A stretch of 64,000 nt of DNA. Origin: Neospora caninum Liverpool. Taxonomy: Eukaryota > Apicomplexa > Conoidasida > Eucoccidiorida > Sarcocystidae. The notes beneath the pieces are model-generated. The model was not told the origin of the DNA, did no database searches, and was given only the letters and a program-made list of their open reading frames with translations. Where the stretch lies: contig NC_018387.1 in NCBI RefSeq assembly GCF_000208865.1, forward strand, positions 1,178,001 through 1,242,000. Reading direction: 5' to 3'. Below are positions 1-12,809 of this stretch, in pieces (within the stretch, counting starts at the first letter, position 1; each line of letters opens with the position of its first letter). A program made the translations under genes and the position numbers.

Positions 1-144
1 CCCTTCACGTTGTCGCTCCGTCCCTCTTCTCTGCGCCTTCTCTCTTCTCTCTCTCCTTTGGATCTCTTGTCCACCAGTGCGACCGCCGTCGGCCACAGAC
101 CCTCTGCCGTGGGGTGTCCTGGTGCTGTGCGCTGTCTTGTGCAG
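1..144 (+). other. intron end upstream of the first visible ISN1 exon
   Basis: CT-rich sequence ending in a TTGTGCAG acceptor at 141-144, directly before an exon that continues the ISN1 reading frame. The 5' exons of that gene lie before the window. No coding signal was seen in these bases. Confidence 0.6.
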
Positions 145-1258
145 GCTACGGCTATGAGACTTCCCGTTATCAGGAGCGATTGGGGGTGTTGTTTGATTTC
201 TTGAAAGAGGAAAAGGTGTCGGCTGAGGCCGCCGGAAACTTTTACGTCATGGGCGGCGAGTCGAACTACTTGATGCAGTGAGCTCCCTCACCGTTTCTCA
301 GTCTAGACAGCAAACTTCACCTCAGCGCCAGCTCTTTGTAAAATCTTCTTCCCGCGCCGCCGATCCCTCTCCTGTCTCGACTTTTCTTCTCCGTCGGCAA
401 AAGACTCTGGGTCACTCTTGTCTCCCCTGTTTCGACTCTCTCTGCGTTGCCTCCTTTCGCATTTCCTCTATCTTCTTGATCCGTCGCTGTGTCGGCGGCA
501 CACTCAGCTGCGTCTCTGACTCTGCTCTTTTCTCAGGCCTTTTCTCTACTGAGAGTCCACGCGTGGCGCCTCCGCGCTTTCAGCTTTTGCTTTCGCGCGG
601 GGATGTCGCTTCTCCCATGGGCTCTGCTCCCTGCCTCCTTGTTTTTCAGACTTTCTCCCGAACTCACGCTCGTGCCTGTCGACGAGGCGCTCTGGACCTC
701 CTTCCGGCCGCCGTGTCACCCGCGGGAAGCCGAGCGTCTCCTCGACATTGCCGAGGCAGCACTGCGCACTCTGAGCGAGGATCTGAGGCTGCCTGCATGC
801 ATTCTGAGAAAAGAGCGCGCTGTCGGGCTCATTCGGCGGCCCGTGAAGGAAGAAGATGACGGTGGGAGGCAGGAGGCGGTCGCATCTAGCCGTTGATACA
901 AAGAGGAAACGGGGACCACAAATCCGTTTGCCGTTATCGCCATATATATGTGTAACCCGATACGTGGGCAAACGCACATATATCCACCTGTATATATGCA
1001 TGTGAAGAAATAAATAGTCGTATTGCTTGGCGTTAAAAACGCTTTTCAGATAGATTCTCTTGCTGTCTCTGCTTTCTGGTACACGAAAAACATATACCTC
1101 TATGTTTACATATAGGACTAAAACTGCAACGGCACTTCGCTTTACCCAACACGCGTCCTGAAGGTTTTCCCCTTGATCATTCTTCCTGCCACATCGTCCA
1201 GGGTGCAGGCATATACATATATATATATATATGTATATATATGCATATATATATATAT

Positions 1259-1292
<34 letters not shown>

Positions 1293-2319
1293 ATGTATAT
1301 GTATATATATGCATATATATCTACAGGGTGCGTCTACCAGTTCTTTGTTGAGCTTCTCTTCCTTTTTTGCCGGCGATTCATTTCCCTTTTCTGCTTTATG
1401 CGTTCTCCAGAGAGCACGCTTGGCTTCGGCACCGCTGGCGGGATGCACCGAGAGAATTTGGAGGAGATTGTCATGCGAGTTCGCCGGACGATCCGCGACG
1501 AATTAGGTCCGTCTTTCTTCTCTTCTTTCCACACGGCGCCTTCGTGCGTCGCGACGGGGAAGGAGCGCAGCAGAAAAAGAAAGGCGATATGCTCGGGGCC
1601 TTAGTATCTGCCATGTGCATATCGTGGATACACCTTAGCCGCGTCTTGTGTGCAAGGGACTCATCGCTTCAGGCCTAGCGGTGCGCCCCTGTGACTCGGC
1701 TTTCCCCACAAATATATATATATATATATATATATATCATTGTAATACCTATTATTGCGTGCATTTGTGTCTGTGCATGCAAGTACGCATTCTCTATGGC
1801 GGTATCGAATGAGGGGCGTAGCATGTCGACGAATTCATATCAGGTGTCTGTATGCTGCTCTATATGCTTCGTTTCGAGCTCTCTGTCTCTGTCTTTCGGT
1901 GTGTATGTACACGTGCGTGATCCTTCGACAGGCCTCTCGGTTCGCTCTTTGTCTCTGTGTCTCCTGTCTCCACACGCGAGGCCAAGTGCTCGATGTGTCT
2001 CTTCTTTAGGTCCTCAATGCATGGTGCCGTGGAGTGCGTTCAACGGCGGCAAAGACGTGTGGGTTGACATAGGAAACAAAGCGGAAGGCGTGGCGATGCT
2101 TCAAGGCCTCTTTCAGCTGGTTCCGCGAGAGTGTCTCCACGTCGGCGACCAGTTCGGCGCAAGCGGAAATGACTTGCCGGCCCGGTGAGGACGAAAAACT
2201 GCAAATGACAGGTCACCCGGAAAACGAGAACAGAGCCCGTGCCGCGGTGTTCAGGCATCTGCACGCCACCTGAGGAACGCAGACCCACACATGCCTGCTT
2301 GGCGTGAGTGCGTTTACCG

Positions 2320-2351
<32 letters not shown>

Positions 2352-2413
2352 AGTGGAGATATATATACGGGACGTGTGCGTATTATGAATACATGCCTGC
2401 AACTATGCACCTA

Positions 2414-2456
<43 letters not shown>

Positions 2457-2727
2457 GTGTGGATATGGATATGCCTGGAAACGCGAATGCACGTCCACAC
2501 CCGTGTCGGCGTGTAGATTGAGATAGAAATATGGAAGGGCTGTTTCATCGGTGCTTGGTCCATGCTCTCCTGCACGTGTCTCTTCTCTCAGCGTGTGCTC
2601 TCCCACCGCATGGGTCGCGAGTCCGCAGGAGACTGCGTCAATTCTCCACGAGTTGCTGCTGGACCCGGAGAGGCCGGAGGCGCTCGTGCGCGGCGACTCG
2701 AACACGCAGGGAAAAGAACGCGAGTAA
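145..2727 (+). CDS. ISN1: IMP-specific 5'-nucleotidase, 3' part
   Basis: Five exons, phase-consistent: 145-277, 650-842, about 1413-1506, 2010-2184 and 2592-2727 (TAA stop). ISN1 hydrolyses IMP to inosine and phosphate in the cytosol and is a HAD-like enzyme known from yeast and Plasmodium. Recognisable family blocks, in order, are [48 protein letters not shown] and a C-terminal [16 protein letters not shown]. Codons split by introns rebuild sensible residues (CA|A gives Gln, G|GT Gly, CG|C Arg). About 243 codons are visible; the N-terminal half, with the HAD DxDxT-type motif, lies outside the window. The start of the third exon is the least certain: acceptor CCAGAG, with the second AG used to keep phase 0. 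The third exon's donor is GTCCGT. The family call is firm; the gene is partial only because of the window edge. Confidence 0.88.
1211..1322. repeat. (AT)n/(GTATAT) microsatellite in an ISN1 intron
   Basis: About 110 bases of AT dinucleotides interrupted by GTATAT and GCATAT units, in the intron between the second and third visible ISN1 exons. Confidence 0.95.
1711..1738. repeat. (AT)n microsatellite
   Basis: Uninterrupted AT run in the intron between the third and fourth visible ISN1 exons. Confidence 0.95.
2320..2452. repeat. two (AT)n microsatellites in the last ISN1 intron
   Basis: AT runs at about 2320-2349 and 2417-2452, separated by about 70 bases of mixed sequence. Both lie in the intron between 2184 and 2592. 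Confidence 0.95.
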
Positions 2728-5401
2728 ACGTCGGGATTTTTTAGGATTCTGCGAAGAGGTCCCACGTCGCCTCGCCAGGGGCACACGAAAAAGAGGAGAC
2801 GCTCTGGCGAATCCTTTAGTTTTGGGGATTTTGGCTCCAGCGAGAAGACGGCGAGTGTTTTGGGCCGTGGAGAAAGGCGGTCGACTGGAGGTTGGGGGCG
2901 TTAGCGCTTTGCTTTCAGGCTCAATGTCTGAAGCCAAGGTCAGAGCGTTGTTTTTGAGACTGCATCACCGGTGGTCCGTGTCTCTCCGCATATACCTGCT
3001 CTACTGTTTGACGCACCCAAACAGCGCACCTTTTTTTTTGTCGAGAGCTCGGTTGATTGGAAGCAGGCACTGTTGCACACCTGCAAGGCGTTGCCACAAA
3101 AGAATCGGAGATGGATGCGGCGGGTCACAGCGTGGCCGCCGGGAGGAGATATTTTGAGCGTTTTTCCCCGTTTCGTCGCTACCTCTTCGTGGTCGTGTGT
3201 GAACGCGCGCGGAGATCGCGGCCAATGAGGCGACGAAACGCTGAAGAAGCATGTGTACCGGCGTGCGAGGATCCATCGATCGCCTGATGTGGCAGGCAGT
3301 AATGCGACACGCGACGTAGGAAGTGCATTCAGATTCCCACGGCAACATTTATTTTACGCCTAGGACATAGCCCGTGTGTGGAATAAGCTTAATGCCATAT
3401 GATAGTGACATCCGCCGCTTTTAGGTGTCTTAGGCATTCCAGTGTGTTGGGGCGACGGTATACAGCAACCGTAAAGAACCCTATTATCTCGTAACTGTAG
3501 TCACCTATGCAGTGCCCTAGGCACAATGCCACGGATCGCCGAAGAGTCTTCTTGCTGGATAGGATTCCGTCCTATTTTTCCGCTCGCAGCGAAGTTCCGG
3601 GTGTCTAGGGTGCACGTGGAGAACTCTGCCGTTCTATCGGGAGGCACGTGCCTGCATTAAAAACCGAATCCGGCGAGCTCGCATGTGCTCATCCTTTTCC
3701 CTACGTGTTATTTCGTGACTTGAGTCTCCAGTTCCACGCTGACTCGCACTTTGAGCATCCCATGCAGGCAGCGCTCGGCCTGCAGGCGTGGTGGTACGTG
3801 TGCTTCTCCCACGGTTTTCTGTGAGAAAAAAGCGGATTGCTTTTCCCCTTTTTTTTTCCGGCAAAAACGTGACTCTACCGAGCGAAAACTCGCGAAGGTT
3901 GGTGGAATGCCGCGCGTTGCGCGTGCTGTTTCAAATAAAAAACAATCGGACAAAACTGTGGAGCACAAAACAGATCGCGTGGACAGAGGGAGAGGCTGCA
4001 GCCGTGCGACTCGGGCGACACACAAGAAACCAAGAGACACTCTCGCGCGTATTGCTGCCTCTCGACTCACACCCTTTCCTGCTCTCTTTCAACTTCTCGG
4101 TTCTCGCCTCTTCCTGGGGAAAGTGGTGCTCGTCCAGCTTCGCTCGTTCCTGTCAATCCGCCGCGACCTATCGACGTACAAGTCCGATTCTCTATTTCAT
4201 TCTCGTCCCTGCGCTGCGCTGACGGACGATCGCACCTCTGAAGCGCGGTACGGTCGCTTAAGAACGGCAAGAGACGAGCATGTGGTGACGCCACGGACAC
4301 ACACGGCACACACGCCTACCCAGCGACGTTTTTACCATGTCGAGGCTGCGCTGGAACGACGCCTACAGACGGACATGTGCACGCGTTGGAGAAACCGATC
4401 CCTCGGCATATATGTGCAGAAACAAAAAACGGGTTTCGCTTCTGCGCACACCCTGCTTTCGAGGCTTCTTCCTGCCTCCTTAAATGAACGTGCACGCCAA
4501 CAAAAATGCACGTGTATCTATGGATATATACGCATGAGGATCCACAGACCGCTTTAAGCTGTCATTCTGCAAAGCATCTGCCTACGTAGACCTGTATCAC
4601 GCGCGTCACCGTTCTCCTCGGAAACCGACGCGCCTCTGCTCATCCGCACGAGACAGCGGGATGAGGGGGAGAAGAAAACGGAAACGAAACCGCACCCCCG
4701 CAGAGTTGCGCGAAAGGCCCACGCTCTCTGCAGCGTTTCTCCAGAGCCAGTTTCTCTCCAGAAAACAAAATGGGGACCGCGAAAGACGTCGGTTCTCTAC
4801 AAATCGACGCTGCGGCACGAAAAACCGGGTAAAAACGCAACCCGCGGTGCACATGCTCCGTTTGCTGCCACGCCTTTTGGCAGTGCATGCACAGACGCCC
4901 TGAAAAAATAATATGTCCCTTTCTCGGATGGTGACGCTAAACGCACGGCCGCAAAATGATCGCGACCGTGCATGCAGGCGCATCCCAACTGGGAAGCATT
5001 TTCGCGATGACACGCGAACGTCCTTGCGCGAAACGAGGAACGCAATTATGCACAGACTCGTGTACCAGGGTCGACAGGCGCGACTGCTGCTTCAGCCGCT
5101 CCGCGAACCGTGGAAACGCAGGCGCCGCTCTAAACGGTTTCTCATCTGTATGCACAGATGACAGTCCCCCCCGTTTGCGACAGCAGTCCGCAGTTTACCA
5201 CGGCACTCGAGGGCGTTGTTGGAAACAGGACGACTCGCCAGGAGAGGAGAACGGGAAAAACAGAAGAAACACCTGAGAGGAGCGGGCGCAGCGGTGAGGG
5301 ACGACGCCGAAGCGGAAAGAGAGACGAGAGAACGAGGAGAACGCGCGACGAGGGGAAAAACAAACACACAGAGCAGGGAGAGGAGCGCGAGAGGCAAAGA
5401 T
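2728..5401. other. convergent intergenic region (ISN1 / glucan synthase)
   Basis: Lies between the ISN1 stop and the stop of the opposite-strand synthase gene, so it should hold both 3' UTRs and any terminators. A 268-codon open frame at 3751-4557 opens with TTG, matches no family I recognise and shows no splice-linked partner, so I treat it as noncoding. The 3360-3620 stretch is less purine/pyrimidine-biased than its surroundings but is not recognisable. No RNA gene was seen. Confidence 0.55.
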
Positions 5402-6877
5402 TTAGGGAACCTGCAGGAAGTTGTTTTCGTTCCCCAGGCTATCGATCTGCTTGGGGGCATCTGCAACGCAAACCCACTCCCCGTCGACGACGAGTTTGTA
5501 GAAATACCTGCAACACGCCAGAGATGCGACAGACTCTCCCGTGAAGATCCACAGAATTGACAGCAAATCAGAGGAGCCCAGGAGGCACCGCACCGAAAAG
5601 TAGAAGCACACATATCTCCGCATGCATTGGTCGGAACAGATCCCATTATCTGTCCACAACTGTATGTAAAATGTATGTACATTACGACAGAGACACCCAT
5701 GTACAAAAATACACAGCGACATACATAAATATAGAGATACAGATATGCATATATTATCTATGCGAATGCAACACAGGTTTACACTTTTCCCAGGCCTCAG
5801 TCTGGGGGAGGAAAGCCATCGTTTCGTAGCTCATGCGGGGATGGCCAAGTCGCGCCTGCGAAGCGACGAAGAGAGGCGACAGCCAAACTGAAGACTTACT
5901 TTCCAGGGCGGAGCGCGAGAGAAAGCACGAACGCCTGCAAAGCATTATCCCACGCCAGAGGCCGCCGAACTCGCCAGTCATCAAATGTGCCTGGAAAAAA
6001 ACACCCACATCGGCAGCGAGGATTACATTCCCGCACACACAGGTACGTAGTAATAAAGATACAGAAATGGACTAATATATATATATATATGCTGCATGAG
6101 TATTTACACGCAAGCTACATACATATGTGGAGAAGAATTGGTGCATCTAAATAGATAAAAACATCACGAGAACTGCCGTGAAGATGCATGAGGGTGGATC
6201 CATCGTTTCGATTTTTTGACGGCACGCATGTAAGCACGAGGCAGGCGGCTGTTTTCCTGAGATTTCCCGTTCGTTTTCGGACCCGCTACTGCGACGGATC
6301 GAGGTCTGGGTTTTCCAGAGACTGGCACGTATTTGATTCTGCACGGGAGGAGGCTGGCTTCGTGGGGTTTGGAACTTGTTCTCTTTCGGGAGTTTCCGCC
6401 CTCGCGTCTCTCTCGACCTTCCACTTCCGCTTGTCGCTTCACCCCCTCGCCGCTTCGTTCGTCTCCTTCCCTCTCTCTGCTCTCCTGTCGCGCCTCGCCC
6501 TCGTCGCGGTCTTTACTGCCTTCACTGCTTTCGCTGTCTTCGCCGTTCGGCGAGGCGTCATCGAGGGAGTCTCCCTCTAGGCCGCAGCCGTCGGCTCTTC
6601 CCCTGGGGTCGAGGTCCCGGCCTGCAGCGCGCATGCGCATGTCGCGGTCTTCACAGAACTGGAGAAGTTCGAGCAAAGTTGAGGGAGGAAACGGCGACGT
6701 GGGTACGGGCCCGCGCGGCAGAGAGTCGATCACGGTGCCCGCGGCCGGCTTGGGAGAAACCGATTCCGAGAAGGAAGAAAAGAAGACAGAAGAAAACGCA
6801 GGAGACGCCGCCCCCGTCCGACGGCGGCGCCAATCTGCCTCAGACCACTCGGGAAGCGCCTGGAAAATTTCCTGAAC
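5402..6877 (-). CDS. synthase exons 39-41: charged insert and AMPK-type CBM48
   Basis: Exons 6283-6877, 5900-5990 and 5402-5507. The first exon begins VQEIFQALPEW (still part of the synthase end), then runs through about 150 residues rich in Asp, Glu, Arg and Ser with no fold signal, and reaches RIKYVPVSG. Splicing gives SVAVAGTFDDWRVRRPLAWD, FVLSLALRPGKYFYKLVVDG, EWVCVADAPKQID, GNENNFLQV and the stop. This matches the glycogen-binding domain of AMPK beta subunits (GSFNNW, YKFxVDGEW, GNxNN). It probably holds the synthase on its glucan. The 6283 donor reads GTCCGA. Confidence 0.88.
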
Positions 6878-9800
6878 CTGAAAACAAACGCAGACAGCAG
6901 ACAGATGGAGACAGGAGAGACAGATCGAGAAAGAGAAAGACAGAAAGGAAAGCTGTGTCTGCATGCCTGGAGAAAAGAGACAGAGCGGTAGAGGCCTCCA
7001 AGGGCGGTGCGCCGGTGTGGCAAGCGGCCCCGAGAAAAGCAAACAAAGCGAGACAGTGCGGAGGCAGCCTTAGCTCGGAAACAAAGGTCGAGAATCTCGG
7101 GCAGAGACGCCACACAGGAGAGAGCATCGCAAGGAGAAGAAGCGAAACGCGAGGCCACGAGCGCAAGTTCTACTTATCTGCACGGATGTGTGCTCGAGGG
7201 CTTTATCAGAGAAGACATCCCCGAAACGAAGACAAAGAATCGTTGGAATGTCCCGCATCTGTTTCTCGGGTGGAGCTCCAGATGTAGTCCCACCGCTGGC
7301 CATGGACGATCTGCAGATGCCACTCTTGCGTGTTGGCAAAAAGTCGAGAAGTCTCTTGTGCATGCCTGGCGCGTCGGGGCGGACACCCGGCAGGCAGATT
7401 CGAATGTGCATGCGGCTGGGATTCGTCTCGTTGGGTCGCCGTGCATTCCGTTTCGATTCTTACCCGCTTTTCGTTGACTGGAATCTTTTTTCGCAGCCGC
7501 GCAAACTCCCCTAGCCACGCCCGCGCACTTTCCTCGCACGACACAACCGACGCTCGGGCGTTTGCGCGCAACTGCTCGTACTTGGCCCGGTCGCTGAAAG
7601 AAAACAACACGCAAATCTTCTCTGTCACACCAAACCCCGGACGCGCAAACAGCAAAGACACAAGACCCGACCACTCAACGCCAACTGGTATTCTGGTTAC
7701 CCATATCTAAGACTACGCACAGGCACCCAAGCGTCCACACACATGCACACAGATGTGTCTATTGCACTTTATCTGTCCTACGTAGGTCTGTGTGAAAACG
7801 GCTGGGCTTGTCTCAAGATTTGAAGGTCGAGACACAGCATGTCGGCACAGACACACAGGGAGCCGGAAGGGATGCGGTTCGCGTCCTCTCTATCTCATCT
7901 GTGGGTGGGATTTCTCTGTACGCCTCTCTGGTGGCATCTGGTGCTCGACTGCCTCTCCGCCCCGATGAAATTCTCGCGACATCCTACGCATATACCCTTA
8001 TATACATCGATATGTAGATATATATACGTTGGTAGAAACGTTTTATCTATACACTTGCATACACAGATCGGTATCGAGAACCTCCACAAGTCTGTGTAGA
8101 AGTGTGCAGGTTTGAGGCTCTGGAGGGGGGGGGGGTGAATTTCTGGTTACCCGAAGACGCGCATGGCCCTCTCAATGGCGAAGAGGAAGTCGCCTGCGGT
8201 GTATGCGTCAAAGGTGAACCCGTTGTTCTTCCGCGCATTCTCGACTGAAACTTTCCCGCCAGGGAGGCTCGGGGTGGGGTTGCCCTCGCGAACGGTGTCC
8301 TTTAGCCCGCCAGTTCTGAAGGCTGCGACAGAGAGGGGGGAAAGCGAGGAAACGAAACGAGGAGGCGACACACATAGGCGACGATTTGGCCGCAAGCAGG
8401 CGACACTCCAGACCGCGAAAGAAACACACGAGGAAGGAAATGCGCAGAGCACACACCGCACGCCGGGGCACGAACCTTCTGAAAAGATGAGACGGAAACG
8501 TTCATTCCGTCTCAAAGGCACATTGGAGAGGAAAGGACACGTCGCAGTCTCAAACACGCTTTCCACGGAAGAGACCTAGGATCCCCGCGAACGCGACAAA
8601 GAGAAGGAAAACGGAAAGAGAGACACAGACACATGTCAGGGTTGCGGTTTGTCGAGGCGGAGAGAAGACGTGCACCGGGATGGAGTGGAAAAATCCTCGT
8701 CCGATTCGCCGACGAACGCGTTCGGACACTGGCGAAGAGGGGAAACATGAGGGCGCAAGCAACTACCCGGTCTTTGCCTGCATGTTTCTGAAAGGAACGC
8801 GCCCGCGCAGAAAACCTCGCGGCAACCCCCGGAGGCTTACCAATCACCGGCGTGCCTGCAATGAAAAATTCGTGCTGCACAATGCCTCCGGGCTCGAAAA
8901 GCGAGGGCATGAGACCAAAATCGGCCCCGAGGTTGACCAAAGCGCCTGAGGAGAGCGAGAGAGGAGCGAAGAAGAGATGCGCGCGCGCACGGTCTCTTGG
9001 GGGCCTCTGCGCGCCGCGACTGAAAAGGAGGAAAAAGACAAGGCCAGGGAAAAGGCAACACCGCCGCAGGCGAAACGGAGACAACCAAGACGGGACGCAG
9101 CGAGGTGGGATACACCACCGCCGCGAGGCACTCCGCATTTGTCGACTTGAAGGATAGAGAGCGGGACGAACGCAGAAAAAGAACACAACGCCCAGATGAA
9201 CAAGAGACAGAGAACGGATGAGCGGAACGCACACGCGCACGAAGACACCTTTCTGGGCAAGCGAGGAACACGTGCCGGGAGGGAGGTCAGAAGAGACGCA
9301 GACGCGAAGGCGACTCGGGGATATTCGCCTCTGGGCCTTTGGGGAAAGGCGTGCGAGACCCAACGCATGTGCGCAAGTGAGCAGCAACGTGGGACAGAGA
9401 CACTGACTCTGGAAAATCCGCCGAATGATGACACGTTTGACGCACCGTTAGAGAAGAATTCGCCAGGATCGGCCCAGAAGGAGTGCGGGAAGCGCGCACG
9501 CAGATCCAGCATTTGGTTGGCACATCTGGGAGAGAAGTCGCGAACAAACTTCAAAAGACATGAGAGCCGAAGCCTTTGCTGGAACCGATTCGCCAGTCGG
9601 GAAAGGCAAGAGACAGCTAAAAGGGAGAACAGAGCGCACCAGCGCTGGACACAGGCACAACTCCTAGGTCTAGGGCAGCGTCAACCCTCAGACTCTCTGC
9701 CGGGAGACGGACCAACAAGGGTCCACGGGTCTCCCCTCCGAATGCTTTATGCTTTCCCGCTCTCTGTTTTCCTCCGTTTGTCTTCTTTGACCTTTTCATT

Positions 9801-12769
9801 TCTGCCTTCTTCCGGTTCACACCGCTCCCACTGCAGTCCTTGACAGACACGTTTCCTGCGGCAGCGAAGCGTTGATAACTCGCCGCTTCGAGCTCCTCTT
9901 TCCTGTCGCGACTGAGTGTTCCTCTCTCTCTCTTCCTGTTCTCTCTTCTTGCTCTCTCTTTCTCTCTCGCTTCCTCTATCTCTTCCTCTCTCTCTGTCTC
10001 CTTCTCTCTTTCAGCATTCACTCGCGGTTTCTCACCTCGCTGCGTAGCCGTCGTTCCAGTTCGCCATGCCTCCGACGAGGATCTGGACGCGCCCGTTGTA
10101 CCGGCGAATCAAATTCTCGGCGAGCTCCACGATAAGGTGCACACCTGTGTGGGCGGAGAGAAGGGACGCCGAGAGGACGGAAAGAAAGAAGACACAAAAT
10201 GGAGCGCGACGCATCGAGAAGCTGGCGAAGGCAACGGCGAAGCCGGCGCGTCGGCCGAGCTGCGCATGCGCCGCAAGGCAAAAAAGAAACGAGGCACATG
10301 CGTGCATGCGTTTTCCTTCTCGGCCTCACGCTCGTGTTGGCCGGAAACGGGGCACTTTCGAGACAGCTCCGCGGAAGCCGTCCCTTTCTCGCGCGCCGCA
10401 GAGACAAGCAGGTATGCTCAACCCCGATGTGTGGACACGCGAGAGAAAACCGCGCGCGGAGCAAACGGGGAGACGAGCTCACCTTTCTGCTGAGTGATGC
10501 GACCAATGAATGCGAGAAGGGGAATCGACTCATCGCCCTTCTCGAAGTTGAAGTAGCGGCATTGCACCGCAGTCTTCGCCTCCCAGTGCGTCCGAAAACC
10601 CAAATTCTTCAACCTTTCCAAGCGCAGCTAAAACACACGTCACACAGGCGCGAAAAACTGTAGATTCCACACACGCTGCTCTAGGAAACATATATACGGA
10701 CATTCTGAGACAGAGGGGGATAAACATGTCCACCAGAATATATAAATGTATATATGTATGTATATGCACATCCGGAATTTACGCGTTGCAGTGTGACGCC
10801 GCCGGCTGTGTGTCGCGTCCTGGAGCAGGCGAGAAGTGACGAAACGTTTTTGAAGCAAAGAGCCGAAAGACGGATACCTTGATCGGGATGCCGTTAGGAG
10901 TGGCGAAGGGATGGTGGTGTCGACGCAGAAGCGGCGCCAGAGGGGAAGCATTTCCCTTGCCGCCTTCGTTGATCAATTCATCGCGATAGGAGGGAGACAC
11001 TGTGCCCCAGCCGTCGCATTGCAGCAAGACGCAGCTGAAAAAACAAGGCAGCGTTCTCGACCTTTTTCGACGATTCGCGAGAGAAGTTTCCCAAGTTTTT
11101 CGTCGTTAGGGCGACGCGCAGAAGGCCGCAGTGAAAGCCGCAGCCTCACACGCATGCAGCACGAAACCCGACAAGAAAGGAGCATGCATTAGGGGCCAGG
11201 CGACATGCAAAGAAAAAGAAGGAAGAGAAGATAAGGACAAAGAAGACGAGAACTCGGCACCTACTCGAGGGCGGCCTCGGCTCTCTGTCTCCCTATGGTG
11301 TCACGCAAAAATGTCGACGAGCGGCGTCCCGCGCCACTCTCTTTTGAGTCTACAAGGGAAAGCAGACCGAGGTCGTGGAGCAGCGACGGGAGGGGAAGGA
11401 AGCATCTAATTTTTTACCGAGTTCAGAGACTGGGGGCGGAAGGCTGGCGCGATGCCACGGCCGAGAAAAGAAGCGAGAGACAGCGGTTTTCAAGACCAGT
11501 TGGAGCGACTGTGGGTCGGGACTCAGCAACTTAATGCGGAAGAGAGAAGAGAGAGGAGACAGGGAAGAGAGAGATAGAGACACACAGAAAAAGAGAGGAG
11601 AATTTACCGGGAAGGGTTGATGACGAAATTATGCCAGTGAGGGTCTACAAGTAGATCCGTTGGGAGACCGTGAAGCCAATAGACGTCTTCTCGCTTGTTC
11701 AAATAAATACGCCCTGTAAAGCGTTAACATTTTGCACAGGGAGAGGAAGCACGAAAAACGAATGCATCAGAAGCAGGCACGAGAAAAAGCTGCACGAAAA
11801 ACCGCAGACGCACACAGACGCAAGTATATCCCTTCATAGTTTTTTTTCTACAATGTGTCTGTGCACATTCATTTACATCGGCAATCACTGTCGACATGCA
11901 AATAGGCACGGAACGCTACAAATGTCCACGGGTGCATACGCATGCGGACACGTCCAGTGAACTGAGGGGGGAGCAGACCATCCGAGCAAAGAAATGTAAG
12001 GAAACGCGCGACGCCCAGAGAGATGCAGATACAGCCACCGCCGGAGAGTGAAGGGAAACAGATGGACAGAAGGAGAAATGCGCGCATAAAGAGGTACACG
12101 AGAAAGAAGGCCAAGGCAACAGGCCTCTAGAGAGACGGGGCGGCCAGAGGAGGAAGCGAGGACGCGCAGATTTGCGCAGAAGATCGTCTCCCGGTTGCGT
12201 CTGGTTTCGCATTTTGACGCACCTTCGTAGGACGAGTCGAGATTGTGAATGATGTGGTAGAATGTCGTCGAATCAAAGACGTTCCCGAAGAAGCGGCGTT
12301 TGGCATACGCAGGAATCAAACACGTAGGCCAATCGTTCGTGATAATCAGCTGAACCAAGGCACACAAAAGCAGCCGCATCCAACTGCTCGGATCCATACT
12401 CCCTCCAGATGTTAAAAACACATGGAAGCATATCAAGATGCGCATATATATATATATATATATATGCATGTGCAAATGCTCGTACGAGTATATCAGCACA
12501 GGACTGAGAATTTATAGTCACAGGTGTGTGTCTCTACATCCTGTTCGAACCTGGCGATGCATGTGTGTTCACGGCGAACACTCATCGTCGGCGTTCGCTC
12601 TGTGTAGCATTCGTTTCACTCTCAGCTTCCCGTGGAGGAAACTGGAGACTGTTGCCTAGACGAGACTCGCGACAACACCTCCTGGGCGAACCGAATACAG
12701 GCATGTGAACTCTGCCGCCTAGGAATATGTACCCACCCTGAAACACCAAAACTCACTTGTGTATACCTG

Positions 12770-12809
<40 letters not shown>

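Noticed and set aside
546..1448. 300-codon minus-strand open frame at the left end
   Set aside because: It covers ISN1 exons and an AT microsatellite on the opposite strand (Tyr-Ile repeats), with no family match.
3751..4557. 268-codon plus-strand frame in the ISN1/synthase gap
   Set aside because: It opens with TTG, matches nothing, and has no splice-linked neighbours; long chance frames are common in stop-poor DNA.
5833..5920. tRNA-like start GCGGGGATGGCCAAG
   Set aside because: No matching acceptor-stem 3' strand or T-arm within 100 bases, and it lies next to synthase exon 40.
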